A stretch of 64,000 nt of DNA. Origin: an uncultured Candidatus Melainabacteria bacterium. Its GTDB lineage: Bacteria > Cyanobacteriota > Vampirovibrionia > Gastranaerophilales > Gastranaerophilaceae. Both the position numbers and the translations under genes were made by a program. The stretch lies in NCBI GenBank assembly GCA_934718275.1, contig CAKUZD010000002.1, positions 248,001 to 312,000 on the forward strand, given 5' to 3'. Shown piece by piece: positions 8,681-17,166 of this stretch (position 1 is its first letter; each line of letters starts with the position of its first letter). The notes beneath the pieces were generated by a model. That model ran no database searches. It was not told the DNA's origin and saw only the letters and a list, made by a program, of their open reading frames with translations.

Positions 8681-9577
8681 ATGGATATTCTGAAAGTTCT
8701 TGTAATAATTGCATTTGTTTTCGTTACAATTTGTACGATAAAAATACATCCTTCAATACATCAACCAATGTTGATTGAGGATGCAGATTTTAAATTGACC
8801 AGAATTAGTGATACACTTACTCCGGAAAGTGTCACTACAACTATATCTACAACTTCTGAAGCCCCTAAAAACAGACAATTGGAGCAGCAAACTCGGGAGA
8901 CTCAACAACAAGTGGTTGAATTTAAAGATAATTTAACGACATCTAATGAAGTCGGACAAAGCCAAACAAAATACATACAATCCCAAAATGTTGAACCACA
9001 AAGGGCAAGGATTAAAAATATAACACCAAAGCAATCCAGACAACAACAAATTGTGAATAATCCTCAAGTTGATGATATGGATGATTTTGAGATGGTGCAG
9101 CAAATTTTAAAAAATGTACAGGAAGAAACAAAAACGTTTCCTGTGCCAAAAAGTTCTCAAACAGTTCAAACAAGTAGCCAAAAATCGCAAACAAACAATT
9201 ACAGAAATCCGTACATGACAGAGCAGGAAGAAATTATTGCTTGGAATAGGTGGAGGAGTAATATTCAAAATCAAATTATGAAAGATTCTGACATTGAATA
9301 TGCTCCACTTGGAACTCTTTTCTTGTTTACTTTTGTTGCTGACAAGTATGGAAATATTTCAAATATTAAGGTTGAATGTTCAAATCCGAATTATATGAAT
9401 GTAGCAAGAAATAATGTAAAACCTGCAATTGCAAGATTGCAAAAAAAGCCTATTCTTAACTTCCCGCGTGGAACTCAAAGAAGTTCAACAGTAGTTACGG
9501 GGGCATTTTTAATTGGTACACAAGAAAGGTTTTCGTCTCCGAATGATTATTCGGACTATGAAAGGGTGAAATACTAA
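8681..9577 (+). CDS. TonB-like protein with Gln-rich linker
   Basis: A 298-residue protein. It has an N-terminal membrane anchor (VLVIIAFVFVTICTI) and a long low-complexity middle rich in Gln, Ser and Thr (residues about 40-180). The C-terminal domain of about 110 residues (WNRWRSNIQNQIMKDSDIEY, then FTFVADKYGNISNIKVECSN, then PAIARLQKKPILNFP) is laid out like the TonB/TolA C-terminal fold. This is the anchor-linker-tail architecture of envelope-spanning proteins. It starts 2 bases after the FHA-like gene and ends in a TAATG overlap with the next tiny gene. A TonB-dependent uptake role is unlikely to be safe, because no ExbB/ExbD or receptor is nearby. Confidence 0.68.
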   Translation: MDILKVLVIIAFVFVTICTIKIHPSIHQPMLIEDADFKLTRISDTLTPESVTTTISTTSEAPKNRQLEQQTRETQQQVVEFKDNLTTSNEVGQSQTKYIQSQNVEPQRARIKNITPKQSRQQQIVNNPQVDDMDDFEMVQQILKNVQEETKTFPVPKSSQTVQTSSQKSQTNNYRNPYMTEQEEIIAWNRWRSNIQNQIMKDSDIEYAPLGTLFLFTFVADKYGNISNIKVECSNPNYMNVARNNVKPAIARLQKKPILNFPRGTQRSSTVVTGAFLIGTQERFSSPNDYSDYERVKY

Positions 9578-9717
9578 TGAAAACACAAAAAATAATAATA
9601 ATTACTTTGATTTTATTGGTAATTTTGGGAATTTGTACCTGTATCGTTGTGAGCATAAAACCTAATATGCACAAAACAGTTCAGCTTGAACAAATTATTT
9701 ATAAAAGGAGTAAATAA
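9577..9717 (+). CDS. Tiny single-pass membrane protein (46 residues)
   Basis: An open frame of 46 codons starting in a TAATG overlap with the upstream TonB-like gene and ending in another TAATG overlap with the next gene. The product starts MKTQKIIIITLILLVILGIC, one hydrophobic helix after a short basic start, and ends in a short polar tail (NMHKTVQLEQIIYKRSK). Overlaps at both ends argue for a translated, coupled gene. It is too short for usual length cutoffs. It is probably a small subunit of the envelope assembly encoded by the cluster. Confidence 0.68.
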   Translation: MKTQKIIIITLILLVILGICTCIVVSIKPNMHKTVQLEQIIYKRSK

Positions 9718-9893
9718 TGTTAAAAATATTATGTGTGGTAATATTAATTATTTTGGAATTACCTTTCTTGTTCAAACTCAGACAAGCTCAATATGATATA
9801 ATCAGGCAAACTGCAATTATTCTCATTATGGGAGTAGTAATCCCACTGATTGTTTATGCAATATATTTGTTATGTTTGTTTATGCTAAAATAA
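9717..9893 (+). CDS. Tiny two-pass membrane protein (58 residues)
   Basis: An open frame of 58 codons that begins in a TAATG overlap with the previous tiny gene, with AAAAGGAGT just before the start. The product has two hydrophobic helices (VVILIILELPFLF and AIILIMGVVIPLIVYAIYLL) separated by a short polar loop (KLRQAQYDIIRQ). The strong Shine-Dalgarno and position inside the cluster support it as real. No family is recognised. Confidence 0.7.
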   Translation: MLKILCVVILIILELPFLFKLRQAQYDIIRQTAIILIMGVVIPLIVYAIYLLCLFMLK

Positions 9894-9900
9894 ACTTGTT

Positions 9901-10830
9901 ATGTATATATGTAGAGAATGCAAAACAAAATATAAAGAAAGAGTTGAGTATTGCGATTGCGGAAACAATACGTTTGATTATGTTGAAGAAAAACAACCTG
10001 TTATTTCTCAGGAGAAAGCTAAAAAATCTTTAACACTTGAGCAAAAAGCAGAATTAATTTCTTGGGTATTTTTTGTAATTTGTATGATTTTGTCCGTAAT
10101 TGTTTGGGCTATTCCCGTTAAGACATCTCATACGACAAAACAACAGCCAAAAGTTCAACAAAATGTTGATATAAAATCTATTCCTGATATAAACAGAATT
10201 TGGAATGATACTCCTCTTTATACTCAAAGACAAACGGGTCAAGAACAGCAAGTTCAACGGAGCCCGTTAGACGAGTTGAGACAAGATGTTCCATTAACAT
10301 CTGCACCAATTAATAACCAAAGGATTTCTCAATCTGAGGTTCAAAAAAAAAATAATGATTTAATCAAAAAAAATATAGCTTCTAATAAAGTTCAACAATC
10401 GCAAGTAAAGCCAAAAACTGTTCAAAATAAAGCAAAAACAACAGTGACTTCTTCACAGCCACAAACTACAAAACCAAAAGTTCAACAACAAGTGCAGAAA
10501 GAAGTTCAAAAAGTAACAGCATATAATTCAAATAGTGCAGAAATGTTGCGTTATAAAAATCGTTTGCGTGCTGCATTATTTAGACATTTTGCAGTCGGAA
10601 GTATCTCCGGTTCCGGTGAATGTTCTGTACAATTTGCGGTGAATGAAAATGGAAAATTAATAAATAGAAAATTTTTCAAAGAATCTTCAAACAAAGCTTT
10701 AAATGATGCAGTTTATTATATGTTGATGAGTGTTCCTCAATTTGAAGTTCCTCCAACGGAATATAATGGGCAAACAATTCGGATGAATTTCAAAATTGAT
10801 AATGGCAACTATGAAATTTCGATTTATTGA
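9901..10830 (+). CDS. Zinc-ribbon, membrane and TonB-like domain protein
   Basis: A 309-residue protein. The first 22 residues hold a short zinc-ribbon pattern (CRECKTKY..YCDCG). A charged stretch and one transmembrane helix follow (residues about 55-75, WVFFVICMILSVIVWAIP), then about 130 residues of Gln/Lys/Thr-rich linker. The C-terminal domain (MLRYKNRLRAALFRHF, CSVQFAVNENGKLINRKFFK, ALNDAVYYMLMSVPQFEVPP) has the TonB/TolA-like pattern. This puts the zinc ribbon in the cytosol and the TonB-like domain in the periplasm. It follows the tiny membrane genes by 7 bases with no clear Shine-Dalgarno, so translation may depend on coupling. It is the last gene of the cluster. Confidence 0.7.
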   Translation: MYICRECKTKYKERVEYCDCGNNTFDYVEEKQPVISQEKAKKSLTLEQKAELISWVFFVICMILSVIVWAIPVKTSHTTKQQPKVQQNVDIKSIPDINRIWNDTPLYTQRQTGQEQQVQRSPLDELRQDVPLTSAPINNQRISQSEVQKKNNDLIKKNIASNKVQQSQVKPKTVQNKAKTTVTSSQPQTTKPKVQQQVQKEVQKVTAYNSNSAEMLRYKNRLRAALFRHFAVGSISGSGECSVQFAVNENGKLINRKFFKESSNKALNDAVYYMLMSVPQFEVPPTEYNGQTIRMNFKIDNGNYEISIY

Positions 10831-10849
10831 TAATTATAAATAGACCGGA

Positions 10850-11085
10850 TTTTTCAATTACAGAATGTATTATACTCTCGTCCGTTGAGGGAGAGATAGA
10901 ATTTGTTAGCAAATGAATGCGAGCTTACAAATTCAAGAGAGGGGGGATTGCAAAATAACAAAAGGAAAAGGTTGTTAAAAATCAATGGGCTTGTTGTGTT
11001 CGCGTTCTCAATATAACTATAACATCTTATTACCCTATTGCCTTATAGCCTTATAGTCTTAAAACGATATTTTAACAGCCTGTTG
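10850..11085. repeat. Intergenic mosaic repeat island 2 (short)
   Basis: The gap between two convergent genes carries repeat-family pieces: CTCGTCCGTTGAGGGAGAG, a segment running from TAGAATTTGTTAGC into CAAGAGAGGGGGG, and a run of TATTGCCTTATAGCCTTATA type. The first piece resembles text around 38340-38400 in reverse orientation. No gene is seen. Confidence 0.7.
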
Positions 11086-11087
11086 AA

Positions 11088-11900
11088 TTAATATCCGTTT
11101 GCATTTAAAGGTTGATTTAATCTAACTTGTATTGTTGTGCCATCAGGAATTTGAACTTCTTCTCCTCGTTGCATAGAGCCTCTTAGGCCTCCTCCGGCAG
11201 CTCCTAAGCTCCCAAAAATGAGCATGTTTTTACCCCAATCATCAGTTCCGCCGCCCAACGCTGTTAGAGCTGCACCTACAAGCATACTTCCGAGAGCTCC
11301 AACGACAACATCTCGAGTCATTTTTTTTGCACGTTCGTTTTGTGCTTTGAGGTAAATTTTTTCCGTAGAAATATTTATAGTAGCTCCTTTCGGAGTCAAA
11401 ATTTCATTAAATGTAATTTCAATCATCCCACTACCGTAGGCTAAACCGGCATTTTTGGCATCAGTAGCAGTTCCGTATACAAGACTTCCTGCAGGGGCTA
11501 TAAGCTTGCCATTGTACCTAAAATCATTTGTTAATCTAACGGTTAGTCTATCGTTTTTCTCCAAACTTCCGGAACTTATCCCTGAATCGAAAGTTACATT
11601 GAAAGTTGTTCCTGTCGGAATTTTTACGATATATCCTGTTAAAGTTTGATGTGACGGAGGAGTGAATGCATTTGTTTGTTCTTCTTCGTTGATTATTGGT
11701 TGAGGGGTAAGCTCTTTTATTGTATTGTTTTTTATTTCTGTTTTATTTCTTTTTTTTGTAAAATCTATCGGTTGCGAATTTATATTTCGGTATTTATTTC
11801 TATCAAATTCAGCCTGTGCCTCATCAGAAAAATCGTATTCGGCAAATACAGGTAAAGAAAGTATTTGAAAACATATTAATAAACTCAAAATCTTTTTCAT
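11088..11900 (-). CDS. Secreted protein with TrbI/VirB10-like beta domain
   Basis: A 270-residue protein with a signal peptide (MKKILSLLICFQILSLPVFA). After a charged low-complexity stretch the region from about residue 90 reads GYIVKIPTGTTFNVTFDSGI, then RLTVRLTNDF, then LIAPAGSLVYGTATDA. This resembles the C-terminal beta domain of TrbI/VirB10-type proteins, without the rest of a conjugation system nearby. A Gly/Ala-rich hydrophobic stretch (VVVGALGSMLVGAALTALGG) follows and could insert in a membrane. ATG 11900 is preferred over 11909: TATAAT ends 7 bases before 11900 and TTGTAA lies 16 bases further up, so the message would start at or next to this ATG. No conjugation role should be assumed. 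Confidence 0.62.
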   Translation of the reverse strand: MKKILSLLICFQILSLPVFAEYDFSDEAQAEFDRNKYRNINSQPIDFTKKRNKTEIKNNTIKELTPQPIINEEEQTNAFTPPSHQTLTGYIVKIPTGTTFNVTFDSGISSGSLEKNDRLTVRLTNDFRYNGKLIAPAGSLVYGTATDAKNAGLAYGSGMIEITFNEILTPKGATINISTEKIYLKAQNERAKKMTRDVVVGALGSMLVGAALTALGGGTDDWGKNMLIFGSLGAAGGGLRGSMQRGEEVQIPDGTTIQVRLNQPLNANGY

Positions 11901-11907
11901 TAAGTAC

Positions 11908-11935
11908 ATTATAATATATTCTTGAATTATTACAA
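11908..11935 (-). promoter_or_regulatory. Promoter giving a near-leaderless message
   Basis: On the minus strand TTGTAA, a 16-base spacer and TATAAT (11913-11908) are followed by 7 bases and the ATG at 11900. There is no Shine-Dalgarno. Confidence 0.65.
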
Positions 11936-12030
11936 TATCCTTGTTATAATAATTTGCAAAGCTTTGTTTGGCAGAGTTTGGAGCATTGGCGATTTCCCCG
12001 ACAGAGTGCGTGGTGACAATAGGAGAAAAA

Positions 12031-12636
12031 ATGGAAAAAGTTTTAGAATTATTCGCAGTTATAGTAAGTGCATATATTATTGGTTCAATTCCGACAGGTT
12101 ATATTATTGTAAAAGCTTTTACGGGAGAAGATATTAGAACAATTGGTTCAGGTTCTACCGGAGCGACTAATGTTAAACGTGTAATGGGAAAAAAGTGGTT
12201 CTTTATAACATTGTTGTTAGATGCATTTAAGGGAGCTTTACCTGTTGTATTGGCTGCTACGTTTGCGAAATCTTTTACAGGAATAGGATTGTTACCTGTT
12301 CTAGCCGCAATTGCAGTTATTTTAGGTCATAGTAAATCAATTTTTCTTAAATTTACCGGAGGGAAATCAGTGGCATCAGGAGTTGGTACTATATTGGCTC
12401 TTAATTGGCAGGTAGGCTTAATTATTGCTGCTATTTGGGCTGTAATTACATTTTTCTCAAGATATGTTTCTTTAGGTTCTATAATTGCGTTAGCTTTATC
12501 CCCTTTTATTATGTGGCTATTTCATGCTCCAATTGCATATATAGGTTATTGTACATTAGGAGCTTTGTATATAATATGGTTACACAGGTCAAATATTCAA
12601 AGACTTATTAAAGGTGAAGAAAATAAGGTGAGATAA
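12031..12636 (+). CDS. plsY: Glycerol-3-phosphate acyltransferase PlsY
   Basis: PlsY transfers an acyl group from acyl-phosphate to glycerol-3-phosphate, the first step of membrane phospholipid synthesis, in the inner membrane. The 201-residue length and five to six membrane helices fit the family. The three cytosolic signature motifs are present: GSIPTGYI then IGSGSTGATNVKRVMG, VILGHSKSIFLKFTGGKSVA, and a late IWLHRSNIQRLIKG. ATG 12031 is chosen because AGGAG precedes it; the longer frame from 11968 has no Shine-Dalgarno. The next gene starts in a TAATG overlap. Confidence 0.95.
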   Translation: MEKVLELFAVIVSAYIIGSIPTGYIIVKAFTGEDIRTIGSGSTGATNVKRVMGKKWFFITLLLDAFKGALPVVLAATFAKSFTGIGLLPVLAAIAVILGHSKSIFLKFTGGKSVASGVGTILALNWQVGLIIAAIWAVITFFSRYVSLGSIIALALSPFIMWLFHAPIAYIGYCTLGALYIIWLHRSNIQRLIKGEENKVR

Positions 12637-12842
12637 TGGACTTTACAGTTTTATTAATTGGATTGGGTGTAATTGTAGTTTTATTTATTATTGGAAAAAT
12701 TTTTGCTATTCTAACAAAAATCTTTATTATAATTTTGTTAGTGGCAGCGATTGCAGTAGGTTTTTTCTTTTGGCAAAATAATGGCAAAGATAATAAGTTG
12801 CAGAATAAATCAGGTTATAATATAGAGCAAATTATTTTGTAG
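12636..12842 (+). CDS. Small membrane protein of unknown function
   Basis: A 68-residue protein made of two hydrophobic helices (LIGLGVIVVLFIIGKIFAIL and IFIIILLVAAIAVGFFFW) and a polar C-terminal tail. It overlaps the plsY stop codon (TAATG), so it is translationally coupled to phospholipid synthesis. No family is recognised and no function can be inferred beyond membrane location. Confidence 0.7.
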   Translation: MDFTVLLIGLGVIVVLFIIGKIFAILTKIFIIILLVAAIAVGFFFWQNNGKDNKLQNKSGYNIEQIIL

Positions 12843-12935
12843 TTTTGAATTATGAAATAATGTAAATTTTTTTGCTACATGCACTTGTTAAAGTTTTATG
12901 TTCAGTAAAGAATACATGTCGGGAAGGACTGAAAT

Positions 12936-15260
12936 ATGATAGTAGGAAGATATACATACAATGGAGTAAAGCAACGACATAAGACAAACGGAGAACTATC
13001 TCCAAATCGAGTACCTCTATCTTCCGAGTTCTTGTCTTCAAAAAATTCAATAAATGAGAGACCTTTAAAAAGTAATCTAAATGATTTATCTTTTAAAGGT
13101 CTTTCTTTTAATGGGGTAAATTCAAACCAACAACAAAATCCAAAACCTAAAAAAGATGATAAGATGAAGCCGCTTTTATATACTGTTGGTGCTCTGTTGG
13201 CAACAGGTTTAGCTCTTAGGTTTGCACCAAGATATAAAGATGCCGGTCAATATAGTATTAAAGAGTTTTCTCAATTCTCTCAAAAATATATGGGAATTAC
13301 TAAAGATAAACTTGGGAAAACAACTCAAACTTCTATCGGAGAAGAATTATTAGAACATGTTAAAAATTCTAAATTAACCGATAATATGATTAAAATTGAC
13401 GGGGACAAGATTTCTTTCCGTAAAAAGACTATTCCTCAGCTTATTTGGGATGGCTTAATTTATCCCGTCAAAGTTTTGCCTGCTGATATCTTAAATGGGA
13501 CAGTTGAGTTAATCGGAAAAATTAAACCATTTAAAGGTTGGGCTCAAGAAACATTACAGAAACCGTTATTCAAGAATATAAGACAACGTTCTAAAGTTGA
13601 TGCTCAAATGAATTCTCTCAGAGGTCTATTTGAAACTATGGAAAAAGTCAAAAATTTACCTGATAATGAGAAGTCAGCTGAAATGTTCCAACGTTCAATA
13701 AAAATGTTTGACCCTAAAACAGGTAATTATGATACAAAACATGAACGTTCTTTAAACAGACTTGTTTCCGGTTTGCCTCCGGCAATTTTCTTAGCAAATG
13801 ATGCATATAACTTGTCTCGAATGATGGATGATGATAAAAATTCTGCAAGTCATGAACAAAAAGTCAGATTTAAACAGGAAATGGCAAGAATTGGATTTAA
13901 TGCATATATTACACTGGTTACTTTAGGTGCATTAAACAAATATATTAATAATTCAAAGATGGGCATTATGTTGATGACAGCATTAACTACCCTTACTACA
14001 GAAGCATTTTCCCGTGTTATAAATGGAAAACATATTACAAGGTTAACTCCGGAAGAAGCTAGAAAAGAAAACGCTAAAAATCATGCTCCGGAAGCAAATA
14101 TAAAACCTGAAGTTTCTTTTAAGGCAACTGAAAATAAAAAAGACGATAAAGAAAAAGCTCAAAAACCGTTATTATCTTTAAGTACCGTTGGCAAAGCAGT
14201 AGGTGCAATTATTGTTGGCGGTTTCGCCATAAAAGGTGCAAGAAAAATTGATGCTGTTGATAATGCTTGGAAATCATTTGCAGGATTTTTCAAAAATCAC
14301 TATAATAAATTAACTCAAGTTGATGATTATAAAATCTCAAAAGATAAATTTGATAACATAACTAAAGTTCTTGAAGAAAATGGATTTACTTCATTGGCAG
14401 AAAAATATAAAAAAGTTGCTAAAACTGCAACAAATGCCGATGGGTCAATTAGCTTGGGTAAAAAAGATAAAAAAGTTAAACCTTTAGTAAATTTCGTAAT
14501 TGCTCCATTTAAGTTTATTTGGAAATATGGTTCAATGCCATATAAATTTGTGGATGACGCCATAAGTACAGTATTCAAAAAAGGTACAAAAGCTTCAAAG
14601 AAAGCCACTCCGGAAATTTCAGCATTAGCAAAAAGTGTAGACAATATCGGAAATATGGCTGAAAAATATTCTAAAGGTAAAATTGATAAGAAACAATTCC
14701 ACGATTATGTAACAGACAATATTTTGAAAGCGTTTAATGTTGATACTATGTCAAACGTTTCAAACAGCGAGCTTTCTAACTTAGCAAAAACTGCTGCACT
14801 TGCTGCTACTATTTGGTTCTTGATGACAGATAATTATAATATGGTAATGTTAAAATCAAATGGTAATGATGTTGAAGGTGCTAAGACCAAATTTAAAGAA
14901 AGATTTGTTCAAGAAGGATCAAGGTTGTTCTATCAAACATTATTAATTGATTTATTTAATAGTACATTTAGTAAACAATATCACCAATCTTTATTCGGAA
15001 TGAGTTGGATAACTTTAACAAATACAACAATAGGTGAATGGTTGACAAGAAAATCTGTAGGTGTTCCTGTTGGAACTCATTCAAGAGAGCAATTGCTTGC
15101 GATAGAGGAAAAACAAGATAAAGCTACCGGTTTTACAAGGAAATATTATGACTTTATGAAGCGTTTAACCGGAAAACGTTCAATTAAAACTTATGAAGTT
15201 GCTCAAAAAACACAAGATTTAAAAACAAAAACTTCCGGTCAGTTGACAACAAAAGCGTAA
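12936..15260 (+). CDS. Large protein of unknown function with LSFKG motif
   Basis: A 774-residue protein not assignable to a known family. The first 60 residues are polar and contain NDLSFKGLSFNG, a short F-K/N-G motif that recurs near the N-terminus of other unknown proteins in this window. A hydrophobic helix follows (LYTVGALLATGLALRF, about 79-95), and others occur later (FNAYITLVTLGAL, VGKAVGAIIVGGFAIKG, TAALAATIWFLM). Between them are long Lys-rich helical stretches. It may be a membrane protein with large soluble loops. GGGAAGGAC lies before ATG 12936. It stands alone between plsY and the convergent phosphorylase gene. Confidence 0.72.
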   Translation: MIVGRYTYNGVKQRHKTNGELSPNRVPLSSEFLSSKNSINERPLKSNLNDLSFKGLSFNGVNSNQQQNPKPKKDDKMKPLLYTVGALLATGLALRFAPRYKDAGQYSIKEFSQFSQKYMGITKDKLGKTTQTSIGEELLEHVKNSKLTDNMIKIDGDKISFRKKTIPQLIWDGLIYPVKVLPADILNGTVELIGKIKPFKGWAQETLQKPLFKNIRQRSKVDAQMNSLRGLFETMEKVKNLPDNEKSAEMFQRSIKMFDPKTGNYDTKHERSLNRLVSGLPPAIFLANDAYNLSRMMDDDKNSASHEQKVRFKQEMARIGFNAYITLVTLGALNKYINNSKMGIMLMTALTTLTTEAFSRVINGKHITRLTPEEARKENAKNHAPEANIKPEVSFKATENKKDDKEKAQKPLLSLSTVGKAVGAIIVGGFAIKGARKIDAVDNAWKSFAGFFKNHYNKLTQVDDYKISKDKFDNITKVLEENGFTSLAEKYKKVAKTATNADGSISLGKKDKKVKPLVNFVIAPFKFIWKYGSMPYKFVDDAISTVFKKGTKASKKATPEISALAKSVDNIGNMAEKYSKGKIDKKQFHDYVTDNILKAFNVDTMSNVSNSELSNLAKTAALAATIWFLMTDNYNMVMLKSNGNDVEGAKTKFKERFVQEGSRLFYQTLLIDLFNSTFSKQYHQSLFGMSWITLTNTTIGEWLTRKSVGVPVGTHSREQLLAIEEKQDKATGFTRKYYDFMKRLTGKRSIKTYEVAQKTQDLKTKTSGQLTTKA

Positions 15261-15291
15261 GTTGTTTATCTATATAATTTTGGATTATTGA

Positions 15292-16095
15292 TTAAGCTAT
15301 ATTTTTGATGATTTCAAGTACTAAACTTTTGAATTTTGTTTTTGCAGTATTAGCAGCCTCAATAACTTCTTCATGTGAAAGCTTTCCGCCGGTTTCAGAG
15401 CTTGCAGCATTTGTAATACAACTAATTCCGAGTACTCTTAGTCCACAATAGTTTGCAACTATTGCTTCCGGTACTGTAGACATTCCGACAGCATCTCCAC
15501 CCAGTTTTCTAATCATTTTTATTTCTGCAGGAGTTTCATAATTTGGACCTGAGTTTGCCCAATATACACCTTCTTGAAGTTTAATATTTAAAGAGTTTGC
15601 GCATTTTTCGGCTAGTTTAATTAGGTCTTTTTTATAAACTTCTGTCATATCAGGAAATCTTTCACCAAGAGAATTATCATTTGGACCGATTAGCGGATTA
15701 GCTCCCATATTATTAATATGGTCTGTTATTAACATCAAATCTGCCGGTTTATAAGTTTCATTTACAGCTCCTGCTGCATTTGTAAGAATAAGAGTTTTTA
15801 CCCCTAATGCTTTCATAACTTTGACAGGATATGTTATTTCTTGCATTGAGTGCCCTTCGTAGAAATGGTTTCTTCCTTGCATCATTACAACATTTTTATT
15901 GTTAATTTTTGCAAAAACTAATCTGCCTTTATGTCCCTGCACAGTTGATTTTATAAAATTAGGGATGTTGTTATAAGATACAGCTATGTCACAATATTCA
16001 TCTGCAAGTTCTCCAAGCCCGGAACCTAAAATAATTCCGATTTCAGGTTTGAAATTGTTTGTTTGCTTGTTAATGAATGCGATGCTGTTTTCCAT
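15292..16095 (-). CDS. punA: Purine nucleoside phosphorylase
   Basis: This enzyme cleaves inosine and guanosine with phosphate to the free base and ribose-1-phosphate (purine salvage). The 267-residue length fits the trimeric PNP family (PunA/DeoD2, PNP type I). Family motifs are visible: GIILGSGLGELA (phosphate loop), VQGHKGRLVF, MQGRNHFYEGHSMQEITYPV, LTNAAGAVNETYKPADLMLI, YWANSGPNYETPAEI, GGDAVGMSTVPEAIVA and CITNAAS. A GAGGGG Shine-Dalgarno precedes the ATG. It lies downstream of the rpoZ-like gene with a terminator between them, so it may have its own promoter. Confidence 0.95.
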   Translation of the reverse strand: MENSIAFINKQTNNFKPEIGIILGSGLGELADEYCDIAVSYNNIPNFIKSTVQGHKGRLVFAKINNKNVVMMQGRNHFYEGHSMQEITYPVKVMKALGVKTLILTNAAGAVNETYKPADLMLITDHINNMGANPLIGPNDNSLGERFPDMTEVYKKDLIKLAEKCANSLNIKLQEGVYWANSGPNYETPAEIKMIRKLGGDAVGMSTVPEAIVANYCGLRVLGISCITNAASSETGGKLSHEEVIEAANTAKTKFKSLVLEIIKNIA

Positions 16096-16144
16096 AATTA
16101 ACCCCTCTTGTATTTGTATTTAAATAAGACCTTTTTTATACACA

Positions 16145-16174
16145 AAAGGGCACAAGTATACAAACTTGTGCCTT
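16145..16174 (-). terminator. Terminator after the rpoZ-like gene
   Basis: GGCACAAGT / ACTTGTGCC hairpin at 16149-16172, followed on the minus strand by CTTTTGTG. It lies between the rpoZ-like gene and the phosphorylase gene. Confidence 0.6.
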
Positions 16175-16188
16175 AAAATAAATTTCTA

Positions 16189-16431
16189 TTAACCTACCAG
16201 CCTGTCTTCGTCAGCTTCTGCTGCTTTTACCATAATGGCATGTTCTACAGGATTTTCTTTTTTGTAAGTTGTGTCAAAATTTTCTTCGAAATTAAAATCA
16301 TCATGAGCTTTTTTAGCCTGATTTTCATCAACAAGTTTTTTGGCTAATTCTGCTATTTCATAAACCAATTTGTATCTGTTATCAGTGTTATCGTTTAAGT
16401 CCCATGCAATTTTGATTATCTGATCCATCAT
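16189..16431 (-). CDS. rpoZ: Probable RNA polymerase omega subunit
   Basis: An 80-residue acidic protein. The core DNRYKLVYEIAELAKKLVDE followed later by NPVEHAIMVKAAEADE matches the omega layout, in which an NR(Y/F).LV...A.RA..L helix precedes a conserved (K)P...A..E...G element. Omega binds the beta-prime subunit and helps assemble RNA polymerase. The similarity is short and the N-terminus differs from E. coli omega, so I call it probable. AGGT lies about 11 bases before the first of two tandem ATG codons. It is divergent from the MCE gene. Confidence 0.6.
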   Translation of the reverse strand: MMDQIIKIAWDLNDNTDNRYKLVYEIAELAKKLVDENQAKKAHDDFNFEENFDTTYKKENPVEHAIMVKAAEADEDRLVG

Positions 16432-16530
16432 AAGTTAATAAACCTCACTTTTATTTTATATGTTTATAGTATAATACAAAAACTTTTTTGGCAAGTAGCA
16501 AAAAAATATGGGTTGATGTATAATTGCGAT

Positions 16531-17166
16531 ATGAAAATTTTCAACGGAATGCATAAATATGTGTGGCTTGAATTTGTGGTATGGTTTTTTATTCTTTGTG
16601 TAACTGTTGCAGGTATAAAAATTCATTGTTATCATAAAGAAAAGTCTCTTATTACATATCAAATTTTTATGCCGGATGTTGATGGTTTGGTTGTTGGTTC
16701 GCCTGTAAAATTTATGGGAGTTCAAGTTGGTTATGTCGAAAAAATCAAAATTGTTAGAGAAGATGTTTATGTGAAAATAGTGATTACTGACAAAGGGGTA
16801 ACTTTACCGAAAGGTTCGGTTGCTACTGTCGAGTTTAACGGAATGGGTGGCTCTAAATCTTTAGAAGTATACCCACCTACGGAAGAAAGTCTTGCAATTA
16901 ATAAGCTTATTGTTGTAGAAAATCCTAAAAGACTAAATGATGCTCTAGGGTTGTTGAGTCAGATGTTTGATAAAATTGGTTCTATAACAACTAGAATGTC
17001 ATTCTTCGCAGAAGAAACCGGTATTGAAAATATGAATGACAGTATAAATCTTGATGAAATTCAATCTAATATGGATATTTTTGATAAAATAATGAAAGAA
17101 ATTTCGGAAATTAATAAAAAAGGAGTTGAAGAAGATGAACAACGCGAAAGTCAGAATAATAAATAA
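16531..17166 (+). CDS. MCE/MlaD-domain lipid transport protein
   Basis: A 211-residue protein with an N-terminal transmembrane helix (LEFVVWFFILCVTVAGIKIH). One MCE domain follows: LITYQIFMPDVDGLVVGSPV, KFMGVQVGYVEKI and TLPKGSVATVEFNGMGGSKS. MlaD and its relatives form periplasmic hexamers that pass phospholipids between the membranes. The C-terminal part is acidic and helical. No permease or ATPase partner (MlaE/MlaF) lies next to it, but an MlaA-like fusion is encoded at 412-2514. ATG 16531 is preferred over 16516: TATAAT at 16519-16524 ends six bases before it, which suggests a leaderless message. The 3' end overlaps upp by 32 bases. Confidence 0.85.
   Translation: MKIFNGMHKYVWLEFVVWFFILCVTVAGIKIHCYHKEKSLITYQIFMPDVDGLVVGSPVKFMGVQVGYVEKIKIVREDVYVKIVITDKGVTLPKGSVATVEFNGMGGSKSLEVYPPTEESLAINKLIVVENPKRLNDALGLLSQMFDKIGSITTRMSFFAEETGIENMNDSINLDEIQSNMDIFDKIMKEISEINKKGVEEDEQRESQNNK

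Noticed and set aside
12850..13050. Minus-strand 66-codon frame
   Set aside because: It is antisense to the start of the well supported gene at 12936 and has no start signal.
16518..16525. ATG 16516 as the MCE protein start
   Set aside because: It overlaps the TATAAT box that best explains transcription; ATG 16531 gives the normal short cytosolic start before the membrane helix.
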